Shown here piece by piece: positions 8,172 through 16,855 of a DNA stretch of 22,920 nt. Origin of the DNA: CAZESH01 sp964514665 (GTDB lineage Bacteria > Bacillota > Bacilli > Paenibacillales > KCTC-25726); assembly GCA_964514665.1 (NCBI GenBank), contig CAZESH010000033.1, positions 1 to 22,920 of the forward strand, written 5' to 3'. The notes under the pieces were generated by a model. That model was not told where the DNA came from and searched no databases. It was given only the letters and a program-made list of their open reading frames with translations. Made by a program: the position numbers and the translations under genes. Position 1 is the stretch's first letter, and each line of letters opens with the position of its first letter.

Positions 8172-9620
8172 ATGAGTCATTTGGTTGTCTATGACGCTCC
8201 GAAAGGTGCAGTCGGGATTGATGAGTACAAAATGAGTGTCAGGGTTCCGGGAGCGGCCTGGCAGGACTTGTTTGTATATGAAGTTAAGGTAGATATGCAC
8301 GATGTGCGGAAGGCTTCCATGGTTTACTTCGACATGGAAGGGCCGATTGTGGTTCGGGTGGAATCCCGCTTGCAGCCCATACGGGAGGCTGTCATTCGGC
8401 CGCTCTCTTTGCAGCTGCCTTGTCAACAAGATAAAGGCGCCATTACCTTCGTTCTTGAGAAGCCTTGCAAGATTGTTGTCGAGATGAATGGACAGCGTTT
8501 TTCCGCCTTGCATCTGTTTGCAAACCCGCTTGAGTCGGACCCTGTGGATCTTGAGGATGGGAATACGCTGCTGTTGCCTCCGTGTACTCACAGACCCAAG
8601 GATATCCAACGTGCGCTTGAGACTCCTTCAGAACCTGAAGGCAGGACGCCGAACGTATTGTATTTTGCACCGGGTATGCATTTTATCGAGGAAACAGTTC
8701 TTCGCATTCCTTCCGGAACTACGGTATATCTGGCGGGCGGAGCCGTCCTGATCGGGTCGCTCGTGTGCGAGGGCGTGGAGGATGTGACGATTCGCGGAAG
8801 AGGTATAATCTACCTGGCGGAGTTCCATCGCTTCACTGCACTTCGGGGACTTCGTATCGTGTTCTCCAGGCGGATAGCCGTGGAAGGGATAACTGTGGTG
8901 GATCCGCCGCATTACAGCATCTACATCGGAAGCTCCGAATATGTCCAGATCCGCAATTTCAAGGCGTTCAGTACCCGCGGATGGTCGGATGGCATCGACA
9001 TGATGGCCAGCTCCAACATTGAGATTGAGGATATCTTCATGCGAAACTCTGACGACTGTATTGCGATCTATGGCTCGAGGTGGGATTATAACGGAGATAC
9101 GAGGCACGTAACGGTCCGGAATTCCGTGCTTTGGGCCGATGTGGCGCACCCTATCAATATAGGAACGCACGGCGACCATCATAAGGATGGAGATGTGATC
9201 GAGAATATCCGTTTCGAGAACATCGATATTTTGGAGCATCATGAACCTCAGGAAAACTATTGGGGGGCGATGTCTATCAATGCGGGGGATCATAATACGG
9301 TCCGTCATGTAACCTTTGAGGATATTCGGATCGAGGATTTCGAGTTGGGGCAGTTGGTGGACATTCGCGTCGTCTGGAATAAGACATATAATCCGGTTCC
9401 CGGCAGACGGATCAAGAATATCGTGTTTCGGAACATCAGCTATAACGGGCGCAATGCAAATCCGAACCGCATCTATGGATACGATCAAGAAAGGGGAGTC
9501 GAGAACGTTCGGTTTGAGAATCTTCGGATCAACGGGGAGCTCGTCTTGCAGCCGGAACAGGGCAATTTTGTGATCAACACATTTGCCAAGGGGGTGAGCT
9601 TCCATGCGGTAGATGAATGA
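8172..9620 (+). CDS. GH28/GH49-like right-handed beta-helix glycoside hydrolase, probably cytoplasmic
   Basis: A 482-residue protein with no signal peptide. An N-terminal beta-rich domain (about 1-140) precedes a beta-helix domain entered through YFAPGMHF and GTTVYLAGGAVL. Three aspartates fit the GH28 active site: D273 (WSDGID) and D294/D295 (NSDDCIAI), spaced 21 and 22 as in fungal polygalacturonases. H333 in GTHGD may replace the usual GHG, but the Arg-x-Lys of true polygalacturonases is not obvious (DIRVVW is the nearest). The extra N-terminal beta domain also recalls GH49 dextranases, so the assignment is GH28/GH49-like with unknown bond specificity. AGGAGG lies 8 bases before ATG 8172, which decides the start over an in-frame TTG at 8148. 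It sits in the importer operon and likely acts on imported oligosaccharides. Confidence 0.82.
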   Translation: MSHLVVYDAPKGAVGIDEYKMSVRVPGAAWQDLFVYEVKVDMHDVRKASMVYFDMEGPIVVRVESRLQPIREAVIRPLSLQLPCQQDKGAITFVLEKPCKIVVEMNGQRFSALHLFANPLESDPVDLEDGNTLLLPPCTHRPKDIQRALETPSEPEGRTPNVLYFAPGMHFIEETVLRIPSGTTVYLAGGAVLIGSLVCEGVEDVTIRGRGIIYLAEFHRFTALRGLRIVFSRRIAVEGITVVDPPHYSIYIGSSEYVQIRNFKAFSTRGWSDGIDMMASSNIEIEDIFMRNSDDCIAIYGSRWDYNGDTRHVTVRNSVLWADVAHPINIGTHGDHHKDGDVIENIRFENIDILEHHEPQENYWGAMSINAGDHNTVRHVTFEDIRIEDFELGQLVDIRVVWNKTYNPVPGRRIKNIVFRNISYNGRNANPNRIYGYDQERGVENVRFENLRINGELVLQPEQGNFVINTFAKGVSFHAVDE

Positions 9621-9663
9621 AGGTCAGAATGGGAAATATTCCCAATAACAAAGGAGGAGCATT

Positions 9664-12600
9664 ATGAAGCAAAAAAGCATTTTTCGTATTGGAAACATGT
9701 GTAAGCGCTTGCTGGCAATCGTTGCGGTTGCGAGCCTATTTGCGACGATTGTGCCGATTGGCGCTGTCTCGGCTGACACCGGCAGCACCGTTAGTTCGGG
9801 GTATCAGGTGCAAATCAATGAAACGACCGGAAGCAACGGTTTTACTCATCCGGGGGTCGGATTGACCAAAGCTATCCTTGAAAATGCGAGAACGGAGATT
9901 CAAGCGGGAAAAGACCCTTGGTATTCTTACTATCAGGCCATGGCAGCAGATCCAATGGCATCCAAAACGGTCACGTCCAGTAATCAAAGCGCATCGGACC
10001 CCGATAAACCGGCCATTGATGCGTTTGACTGCCAATGCTTTGAACCGAGATTTGTGCAGGACGGTCTCAAAGTGTATACACAAGCTTTGATGTATTATTT
10101 TACCGGCGATGAGACGTATCGAGCCAATGCCATGCATATCATCCGCATCTGGGAGCAGATGGATCCGGCGAAATACGCTTATTATACGGATGCCCACATA
10201 CACGCGGCGATCCCGCTCAACCGAATGGTGACCGGGGCGGAGATCTTGCGGTATTCCAGCAATCAGGATGCCGCAAATGCATGGACCGATGAGGATACGG
10301 ACAAGTTTACGAACAACCTCATTGTGCCGGTCACCGAAACTTTTTTGCATAATAACAACTATTTCATGAACCAGCATAACTATCCGCTGCTCGGAGCCAT
10401 GGCGGGGTATATCTTTACCGATAATCGGGATCGCTATAATGAGGCTGTCGAGTGGTGGACCGTAAACAGCACGGCGATCAATCAAGGCTTCAATGGTTCG
10501 ATCAAGCAACTGTTCCGATTGGTGGATACCAATGCAGCGACAGGCGAGAAATTAAGCACTCCGTATGTTCAGCATGTCGAGATGGGCCGGGACCAGGCGC
10601 ATGGCGGCGGCGACTTGACGAATGCGGCCATCATTTCGCGGATGCTTCTGGCACAGGGAACTAAACTCGATCCAGTGGCTGGAACCGTATCCACAAATGC
10701 CGATGCCGTAGGTCCAATGGAGTTTCTGAATGATCGCATTTTGACGGCCGCCAACTATTTCTGGCAATACATGCTCGGGCTTGATACGCCATGGACGCCT
10801 GTGCCTTATGCCTATAATCCGGATGGCACGATCAAAGCCATCTACTATCAGTTGGCCAGCGGTTACAGGGGGAGATTCAACACAACGAATTTCTGGGACT
10901 TTTATTCTTATTATACGTATGGGAAAGGCATTAATCTTGCGGAGAAGGCTCCATACTACTATAAGGCATTCACCGAGAAACTCTTTTTGAACTGGGAGAA
11001 CCCGGACGGCGGGGATGACTACTGGCTCTATATCCCAAAGGCTGCCGAGGCGGATGCGGCCAAGTTTCTTCCCAAGCAGCAAACCGACCCTTCCTTGACG
11101 GAAATGGAAATCCGGTATACGTCTTTTGATAACAATACGGCTACCGTGCAAGAAGGAGATACGGCCTTTGTCCGGTTCAACGCAACGGAAACGGGCGCCA
11201 GGATTGCGCTGCTGACTGCGGCCACGGGCAATAAAACGATTGCATTCAAGGTTCGGACCAATGGTGTAGCCACATTGCAGATGTCTCAGGGTATTAACGA
11301 TACCCTCACGCTGCCGGATACGAAGGGCCAGTGGGTCTATGTGCCCTTTACGATGAATCAATTCCAGCATTTCGATGATTTGCTGTATATAACGGTAAAA
11401 GGAACACCCGGAACGACGGTCGGCATCGACAACATCAATAAGGACGCTGGAACGCAGCTGACGCCTCCGTCCTTCAATGCAGGCCAGGATAATATCAATC
11501 TATTTGCCTATGTCGGAGCGCCGGTCAGCATCGATCTGTCCGCTACGGATTCAAACAGCGCGGATGTTGTTTCTTACGATAGTACGAACTTGCCGCAAGG
11601 TGCTGTATTCGATACGCATACCGGCGCATTTTCCTGGCAGCCGACGCAAGCTGGAACCTATTCCTTTACCGTTTCAGCTTCCGATGGTACATCGATGACA
11701 GCCGGGAATGTCAAAATTACCGTAGCCAATGACCGGTCCTCTGCGGTGCAAGCAGCCATTGCGCCCTATAATCCGAATGTAAGTTACGTGACCGCATCGC
11801 TGGACAATTATAAGGCTGCATATATTGACACGATGGCTCTGATCCAAACGGCCACCGATGCGGCATTCATTCAACAATTGCAAACCTTAAGGAAAGCAGC
11901 GGATAGTCTCGCTTTGCTGACTCCATTATTGTCGGATGGAAGTATGGATTACCCCGGCATTATGACTTCCACTTTCGGCCCATGGAGTGCTTTGCTTACG
12001 GATAACACGAACGATACGTTTGCCGGCTTGTCGTTTTGGCCGAATGCGTATCAAATACTGGACTTTGGGGCCGATTTTAGAGTCTCCGCAACGGCTTTTG
12101 GTTTGCAAAGCAGAGCGAATTTTGCGGACCGCGCGGCGGGTCTTACGATATTCGCATCCAATGACAAGATCAATTGGACGCGGATTACTTCGGGAGAAAC
12201 ACCGTTTACCGATGGCATGTCGACACTTATGGTAGACGACGCGTACAAAAACACCCAATTCAGATTTTTCAAAATCCAATTGATTCATCCATATCCTGAC
12301 GTTATTCATGATAAGCCTCAGGGAATTTTGGAATTAGGGGAACTCAGAATTAATGGAGTTCGCCATGAGTTGGTAACTCCAATTGCGAGCAATATTGCCG
12401 ATGCGCTCGCGGAAGCGGCGGAGTTGCCTGCCGAAAATTACACGAAACAAAGTTATTACCAGTTCCAGAAAGAAATTGAATATGTGAAAAACGCCGTCGG
12501 CAATCCCGATTATACCGAGCAAGAGCTGATTAACGAAGTTTATGATGCCCGTAATTTGTTGGTACCGTACACGACATCGCTGTATTCGTTCGAAGGAAAC

Positions 12601-15594
12601 GCGAAGAATACGTTCGGGTTCCCCGACGGAGCCGTCTTTGGAACCGAAGCTTACGCGGCTGGAAAGGTCGGGCAAGCGCTCAGCCTGAACGGGACAGATA
12701 GCTATGCTATGCTTTCGGGAGTGCACCCTTTGTCCGACTACGACGAGATTACCGTCGCAGCCTGGGTGTACTGGAACGGAGGCAGCGCCTGGCAGCGGAT
12801 CTTCGACTTTGGCAACAACACCAGTCAATACATGTTCCTTACGCCGAGTTCATACAATAGTACACTGCGTTTTGGAATCAAGAACGGCGGCAGCGAACAA
12901 ATCGTGGAAACGTCCCAGCTTGCCGCGAATCAATGGGTGCATGTTGCGCTGACGCTGGGGAAAGGCACGGCGAAGCTTTATGTGAACGGTGCGCTGAAGT
13001 CGACGTCGAACAGTATCACGATCAAACCGAGCGATTTCCAGCCTACTGTGAACTACATTGGCAAAAGCCAGTTTGCCGACCCGCTCTTTAACGGCATGAT
13101 CGACGAATTCCGCGTATACAATCGCGTTTTAAGCGATGCCGAGATTGGAGCCGTGTATAACCAAACCGGATATGAGGTTGACAATAGCTTGCTTACGTAC
13201 TTGCTGGATCAAGCTGCTACAGCAGGCAATGCCGGCATTTATACGGCTGACAGCTTGCAAGCGTTGCAGCAGGCGATCCCTGCGGCGCAAGCGGTCGCCT
13301 CCAATACCGGCGCAAGCCAGGCTCAGGTTGATGCCGCTGCCGACAGCTTGCGGGCGGCCTGCGAAGGACTTGTCTATCTGCCGGGCATTCCGGCGATCGC
13401 TCCTGTCATGGATAAAGTCGTTACAGCCGGAACGGAGATTAATTTCAAACTCCATCAGTTGAATTCCGTGACCGGCACTATATTCAATGTCAGCGGACTG
13501 CCGCAAGGAGCCGTATTCGATGCGGACCAGCGTACCTTCGTCTGGACGCCGGACAAAATGCAGAGTGGAGTCTATCCCGTAACTTTAACCGCTGCAGCGA
13601 ACGGAGGAAGTACTTCCCGCACCGTCAAGCTCACCGTTAATGGCCAACCGGTCATCGCCCCCAATGAAACGGTGGAGCTTACAGCAAAACAAGCGATTAC
13701 GTATCAGGTGAAAGCAACCGATCCGACGGGGTCGACGCTGACGTACAGCGCTGACAAGCTTCCTTCGGGCGCGGCGTTCGATACGGCAAAAGGCACGTTC
13801 ACCTGGACGCCGACTCTATCGAACTATGGCGACAATTTGGTCACCTTTACGGTGAGCAACGGATTGTATAAGGTCAGCCAAACGGTTGATTTCAAGGTTG
13901 ACCTGGGCATCCTGGCGCCGGATGATTATACCAAGGGCAGTTACTATCTGTATCAGAAGGAAGTGGATCGGATTCTGGCGGCGATCGCTTTGCCGGGCGC
14001 CGATAAAGCGGCGCTTGCCGCTGAGCTGATGCAGGCCGAAGGCTTGCTTGTTCGCGTCCCGCTGTCGCTTTATTCGTTTGAAGGCAATGCAGACAATTCC
14101 TTCGGGACGACAACCGGTACTATCTCGGGAACCGCCGCTTACGCGGCAGGAAAAATCGGGCAAGCGATCAGCCTGAACGGTACGGACAGCTACGTGACGC
14201 TGCCGGCGTCGCATCCTCTGTCCGCCTACAACGAGGTTACCTTGGCAACCTGGGTGTATTGGAATGGAAGCGGCCAGTGGCAGCGTATCTTCGACTTCGG
14301 CAACAACACCAAACAATACATGTTCCTGACGCCGAGATCGGGCAGCAATACGCTACGTTTTGCGATCAAGAACGGCGCCGGCGAACAAATCGTGGAAACG
14401 TCGCAGCTAGCCGCGAATCAATGGGCGCATGTAGCGGTAACGCTGGGCGGCGGTACGGCGAAGCTGTATGTGAACGGCGAACTGAAGGCGACCAAAACCG
14501 GCTTCACGACCAAGCCAAGTGATTTTAAACCAAGCAAAAATTACATCGGCAAAAGCCAATGGCCTGATCCGCTGTTTAACGGAATGATTGACGAATTCCG
14601 AGTCTATGATCACGTCTTAACCGATGCCGAGATTAAAGCCGTTTACAATAACACGGGGGAGTGGACGGACAACAGCTTGGTCACGCTATTGCTGGGGCAA
14701 GCCGCAGCGCTTGACGCAACGCTTTACACCGAAATGAGCTGGCAAGCGCTGGCGGCAGCGGTCGCGAACGCAGAAGCTTTGGCCGCCGATGCCACTCAAG
14801 ATGCCATCGACGCTGCAGCCGCGCAACTGCTCAGCGCGCTTGAGGGTCTGAATGCGACCCCGGTTTTCGCGCTGGTGTCCGCAAAGACGGTAGAAGCTGG
14901 AACGAGCGTTACGTTCGCCGTATATGCGACTGATCCGGACGGCGATGCGCTGACTTACAGCGCAGGCTCGCTACCAGACGGGGCAATATTCGATCCGCAA
15001 TCCGGTCAATTTTCTTGGTCGCCGAAAGTGCCGGGCGATTATGGCGTGACGTTTAATGTATACGATGCGAGGGGGGCGACGGCTTCTACGACGGTCGATA
15101 TCCAGATCGTTGATACGACCCCGCCGACGATTAGTGTAACCGGACTGCTGTCCGGCACCTACGACGATACGACTGACATCACGCCGATTCTTACGCTGAG
15201 CGATATCGCGTCAGGGGTCGACAGCGCGGCGACAACCGTAACGCTGGATGGAGAAAGCGTGCAGCAAGGCTCTACGATTCCGCTGTACACGCTGACTCTC
15301 GGCTCGCATACGTACATCGTGACAGCAAGCGACCTGGCTGGGAATACGAGCAGCCTGACGATCCAGTTCCGGACGACGACAAGCATAGCATCCATGAAGT
15401 CGCTGGTCGAGCGCTTCAAGAATGCTGGCTGGATCGATAATGCCGGCGTAGCCAACAGCTTGCAAAGCAAGCTGGATGCGAACCTACTGGCTGCCCTCGT
15501 GAACGAAGTGAAGGCGCAAAGCGGCAAGCATATTAACAACCTGGCTGCACAGTACTTGCTTCGGGATGCCGAGTATTTGTTGTCCGAACAGTAA
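9664..15594 (+). CDS. Giant secreted alginate-lyase-superfamily protein with Ig-like, discoidin-like, two LamG-like and FIMAH-like domains
   Basis: A 1976-residue exported protein. The signal peptide ends near A37 (GAVSA/DTG). The helical alginate-lyase-type domain spans about 50-445, with candidate active-site residues H238 and Y240 (NQHNYP) and R309 and H313 (GRDQAH). Then come a beta-sandwich (476-595), an Ig-like domain (600-690), a helical segment, a discoidin/F5-8-like domain (756-900), LamG-like domain 1 (971-1168), helical spacer, two Ig-like domains (1239-1412), LamG-like domain 2 (1468-1666), spacer, Ig-like domains (1732-1902) and a C-terminal FIMAH-like domain (1908-1976). No LPXTG or SLH anchor is seen. 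It probably cleaves a uronic-acid-containing polysaccharide outside the cell; the substrate is unproven. GGAGGAG precedes ATG 9664, and the gene ends the importer operon before a strong terminator. Confidence 0.88.
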   Translation: MKQKSIFRIGNMCKRLLAIVAVASLFATIVPIGAVSADTGSTVSSGYQVQINETTGSNGFTHPGVGLTKAILENARTEIQAGKDPWYSYYQAMAADPMASKTVTSSNQSASDPDKPAIDAFDCQCFEPRFVQDGLKVYTQALMYYFTGDETYRANAMHIIRIWEQMDPAKYAYYTDAHIHAAIPLNRMVTGAEILRYSSNQDAANAWTDEDTDKFTNNLIVPVTETFLHNNNYFMNQHNYPLLGAMAGYIFTDNRDRYNEAVEWWTVNSTAINQGFNGSIKQLFRLVDTNAATGEKLSTPYVQHVEMGRDQAHGGGDLTNAAIISRMLLAQGTKLDPVAGTVSTNADAVGPMEFLNDRILTAANYFWQYMLGLDTPWTPVPYAYNPDGTIKAIYYQLASGYRGRFNTTNFWDFYSYYTYGKGINLAEKAPYYYKAFTEKLFLNWENPDGGDDYWLYIPKAAEADAAKFLPKQQTDPSLTEMEIRYTSFDNNTATVQEGDTAFVRFNATETGARIALLTAATGNKTIAFKVRTNGVATLQMSQGINDTLTLPDTKGQWVYVPFTMNQFQHFDDLLYITVKGTPGTTVGIDNINKDAGTQLTPPSFNAGQDNINLFAYVGAPVSIDLSATDSNSADVVSYDSTNLPQGAVFDTHTGAFSWQPTQAGTYSFTVSASDGTSMTAGNVKITVANDRSSAVQAAIAPYNPNVSYVTASLDNYKAAYIDTMALIQTATDAAFIQQLQTLRKAADSLALLTPLLSDGSMDYPGIMTSTFGPWSALLTDNTNDTFAGLSFWPNAYQILDFGADFRVSATAFGLQSRANFADRAAGLTIFASNDKINWTRITSGETPFTDGMSTLMVDDAYKNTQFRFFKIQLIHPYPDVIHDKPQGILELGELRINGVRHELVTPIASNIADALAEAAELPAENYTKQSYYQFQKEIEYVKNAVGNPDYTEQELINEVYDARNLLVPYTTSLYSFEGNAKNTFGFPDGAVFGTEAYAAGKVGQALSLNGTDSYAMLSGVHPLSDYDEITVAAWVYWNGGSAWQRIFDFGNNTSQYMFLTPSSYNSTLRFGIKNGGSEQIVETSQLAANQWVHVALTLGKGTAKLYVNGALKSTSNSITIKPSDFQPTVNYIGKSQFADPLFNGMIDEFRVYNRVLSDAEIGAVYNQTGYEVDNSLLTYLLDQAATAGNAGIYTADSLQALQQAIPAAQAVASNTGASQAQVDAAADSLRAACEGLVYLPGIPAIAPVMDKVVTAGTEINFKLHQLNSVTGTIFNVSGLPQGAVFDADQRTFVWTPDKMQSGVYPVTLTAAANGGSTSRTVKLTVNGQPVIAPNETVELTAKQAITYQVKATDPTGSTLTYSADKLPSGAAFDTAKGTFTWTPTLSNYGDNLVTFTVSNGLYKVSQTVDFKVDLGILAPDDYTKGSYYLYQKEVDRILAAIALPGADKAALAAELMQAEGLLVRVPLSLYSFEGNADNSFGTTTGTISGTAAYAAGKIGQAISLNGTDSYVTLPASHPLSAYNEVTLATWVYWNGSGQWQRIFDFGNNTKQYMFLTPRSGSNTLRFAIKNGAGEQIVETSQLAANQWAHVAVTLGGGTAKLYVNGELKATKTGFTTKPSDFKPSKNYIGKSQWPDPLFNGMIDEFRVYDHVLTDAEIKAVYNNTGEWTDNSLVTLLLGQAAALDATLYTEMSWQALAAAVANAEALAADATQDAIDAAAAQLLSALEGLNATPVFALVSAKTVEAGTSVTFAVYATDPDGDALTYSAGSLPDGAIFDPQSGQFSWSPKVPGDYGVTFNVYDARGATASTTVDIQIVDTTPPTISVTGLLSGTYDDTTDITPILTLSDIASGVDSAATTVTLDGESVQQGSTIPLYTLTLGSHTYIVTASDLAGNTSSLTIQFRTTTSIASMKSLVERFKNAGWIDNAGVANSLQSKLDANLLAALVNEVKAQSGKHINNLAAQYLLRDAEYLLSEQ
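12574..13167 (+). repeat. LamG-like coding module, copy 1
   Basis: This encodes residues 971-1168 of the giant secreted protein (SLYSFEGNA to VYNQTG). A second copy lies at 14065-14661. A 60-base sample (12901-12960 against 14389-14448) has 53 identical bases. The similarity continues into both flanks: YTK.SYY.(F/Y)QKE before, NSL(L/V)T.LL.QAA after. Confidence 0.85.
14065..14661 (+). repeat. LamG-like coding module, copy 2
   Basis: This encodes residues 1468-1666 (SLYSFEGNA to VYNNTG) and mirrors the module at 12574-13167, in frame and about 1490 bases later. High DNA identity within one gene points to an internal duplication that is fairly recent or kept alike by recombination. Domains of this fold usually bind sugars. 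Confidence 0.85.
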
Positions 15595-15623
15595 AATGAA
15601 TAAGTAATAATGGATTCATCGAG

Positions 15624-15672
15624 AGCCGGCACAATGCAGTAAAGACGTCTGTGCCGGCTTGTCCATTTTATT
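15624..15672 (+). terminator. Rho-independent terminator of the importer operon
   Basis: AGCCGGCACA (15624-15633) pairs perfectly with TGTGCCGGCT (15650-15659) and is followed by a T-rich run (TTGTCCATTTTATT). It begins 30 bases after the stop of the giant gene and separates the importer operon from the hydrolase operon. Confidence 0.88.
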
Positions 15673-15673
15673 A

Positions 15674-15770
15674 AGAGGTGATCCCATGTAAAAGTATGTA
15701 GTCAGAAGCCGCTGTGAAATTAGATTGCTTATGGTAATCTACTGGAGCCAGTCGAACGGGTGGGATATAA
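15674..15770 (+). pseudogene. Probable remnant of a YesN-type response-regulator gene
   Basis: AAGAGGTGATCCC followed by ATG at 15686 is a very good translation start, yet the next codon is TAA (15689-15691). At the other end, 15751-15770 matches bases 4207-4226 of the response-regulator gene at 19 of 20 positions and would encode VERVGYN, the second helix-turn-helix of the AraC domain. It leads straight into the repeated promoter element, as if about 85 bases of the gene's end had been deleted. The reading is a second regulator gene reduced to a scrap. The match at the 3' side is seen directly; linking the ATG-TAA to the same lost gene is inference. No intact ORF lies here. Confidence 0.5.
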
Positions 15771-15775
15771 CGTTT

Positions 15776-15851
15776 CGAAATAAACACCAAAATAAAAAAA
15801 AACAAACATATGCTCACATCTGGTTGCAGCCTATGATAAAGAGGTTTCGAC
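15776..15851 (+). repeat. 76-bp repeated promoter-like element, copy 2 (upstream of the GH43/GH127 operon)
   Basis: This is the second copy of the element at 4316-4391, with seven substitutions and no gaps. The A-rich block, both AAACA-type sequences and the CTATGATAAAGAGG block are unchanged. It stands 63 bases before the first GH43 gene. Confidence 0.9.
15782..15837 (+). promoter_or_regulatory. Candidate activator-dependent promoter of the GH43/GH127 operon
   Basis: The -10-like TATGAT is at 15832-15837, with the same poor -35 and the same pair of AAACA-type half-sites 22 bases apart (15782-15787 and 15804-15809) as in the importer promoter. Transcription would start near 15844, giving a leader of about 70 bases. 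Shared control with the importer operon by the neighbouring YesM/YesN pair is the natural inference. Confidence 0.45.
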
Positions 15852-15913
15852 ATCGGCATGTTCTCTCTGTATACGACGAGAAAAGACCCAACAACAAAAA
15901 AAGGACGGTCATA

Positions 15914-16846
15914 ATGGATTCTTTATATGGTTATTTATTCGCCCATTTCATCGGAGAGCAGGAGGGCGGAGAACAAATTTATTTTGCCATGAGCCAGGAT
16001 GGAATGCATTGGTATGATCTTCATAACAAACAACCGGTCTTACGTTCCACAATCGGCGAACGGGGGGTACGGGATCCCTTTCTGCTTCGGAGCGCGGACG
16101 GCAGCGTTTTTTATCTGTTAGCGACCGACCTTAGCATCTATCATCGGGGCGGATGGGCCCAGGCGACGATTACCGGAAGCCGTTCTCTCATTGTTTGGGA
16201 ATCGCCAAATCTGGTCCACTGGTCCAAGCCTCGCATGGTTGAAGTTGCTCCACAGGAAGCAGGCTGCGCCTGGGCTCCCGAAGCGATTTATGACGAGGAA
16301 GAAGGAGACTATCTCGTCTTCTGGGCTTCCAGCAGGGACGCCACAGACGGGAATGGCCGGGGGATGCACATTTATTGCAGCAAGACACGGGATTTTCGCG
16401 CGTTTACCCCGGCCGAAAAGTATATCACCCGGGGAGAACAACGCACCATTATCGACACGACCGTCATCAAGGCCGGCGGCAAATATTATCGGGCCTCCGG
16501 CGATGGCCATATCACCATTGAATCCAGTGACCGCCTGATGGGGGAATGGAAAATCATCTCGACGCTGGAATCCCTTGGGTTGCAGTTGATGGGGAAGGAT
16601 GTTGAGGGTCCCGAGTTTTTCAAATTCAATGGTGAAGAGAAATGGGGACTTCTGGTTGATCAATATGCTACAAACGGCGGGTATTTGCCACTCATCACGA
16701 CGGACATCGGCGATACGACAGGAACATGCTGGAGGAAGCCGAAGCCGGATGAATATTCGTTTGGCAGTTTGAAAAAACGTCACGGCACGATATTGCCTAT
16801 AACCGAAAGTGAATATGAGCACATACTTGCTAAATGGGGGCGGTGA
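15914..16846 (+). CDS. GH43-type glycosidase, probably arabinofuranosidase (cytoplasmic)
   Basis: A 310-residue single-domain five-bladed beta-propeller enzyme with no signal peptide. The three acidic residues expected in GH43 can be placed: D54 (GVRDPFLL) as base, D181 (TIIDTTVI) as pKa modulator and E231 (DVEGPEFF) as acid. WAPEAI and the MSQDGMHWYD segment also fit the fold. The family mostly removes alpha-L-arabinofuranose or beta-xylose; given the GH127 gene nearby, arabinofuranose is favoured (inference). ATG 15914 is chosen because AAGGA lies 8 bases upstream; the frame is open further 5', but that part is the repeated promoter element. It is the first gene of the second operon and a paralogue of the gene at 18909. 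Confidence 0.87.
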   Translation: MDSLYGYLFAHFIGEQEGGEQIYFAMSQDGMHWYDLHNKQPVLRSTIGERGVRDPFLLRSADGSVFYLLATDLSIYHRGGWAQATITGSRSLIVWESPNLVHWSKPRMVEVAPQEAGCAWAPEAIYDEEEGDYLVFWASSRDATDGNGRGMHIYCSKTRDFRAFTPAEKYITRGEQRTIIDTTVIKAGGKYYRASGDGHITIESSDRLMGEWKIISTLESLGLQLMGKDVEGPEFFKFNGEEKWGLLVDQYATNGGYLPLITTDIGDTTGTCWRKPKPDEYSFGSLKKRHGTILPITESEYEHILAKWGR

Positions 16847-16855
16847 GTTATAGCC

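Noticed and set aside
8628..9605. A long minus-strand open frame opposite the GH28-like gene
   Set aside because: No family resemblance and no suitable ribosome site were seen, and it lies wholly opposite a well-supported gene; the frame is a by-product of that gene's codon use.
9630..9644. Small inverted repeat TGGGAA-ATA-TTCCCA before the giant gene
   Set aside because: Six-bp arms inside an operon junction, with no T-run and no second copy seen, are too little to call an operator or terminator.
10552..11370. A 272-codon minus-strand frame opposite the giant secreted protein gene
   Set aside because: It has no recognisable domain, and the plus-strand protein is continuous with clear domain structure through this region.
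15725..15913. An N-terminal extension of the first GH43 gene
   Set aside because: The frame is open, but the stretch is the duplicated promoter element; ATG 15914 has a ribosome site and begins exactly at the family N-terminus.
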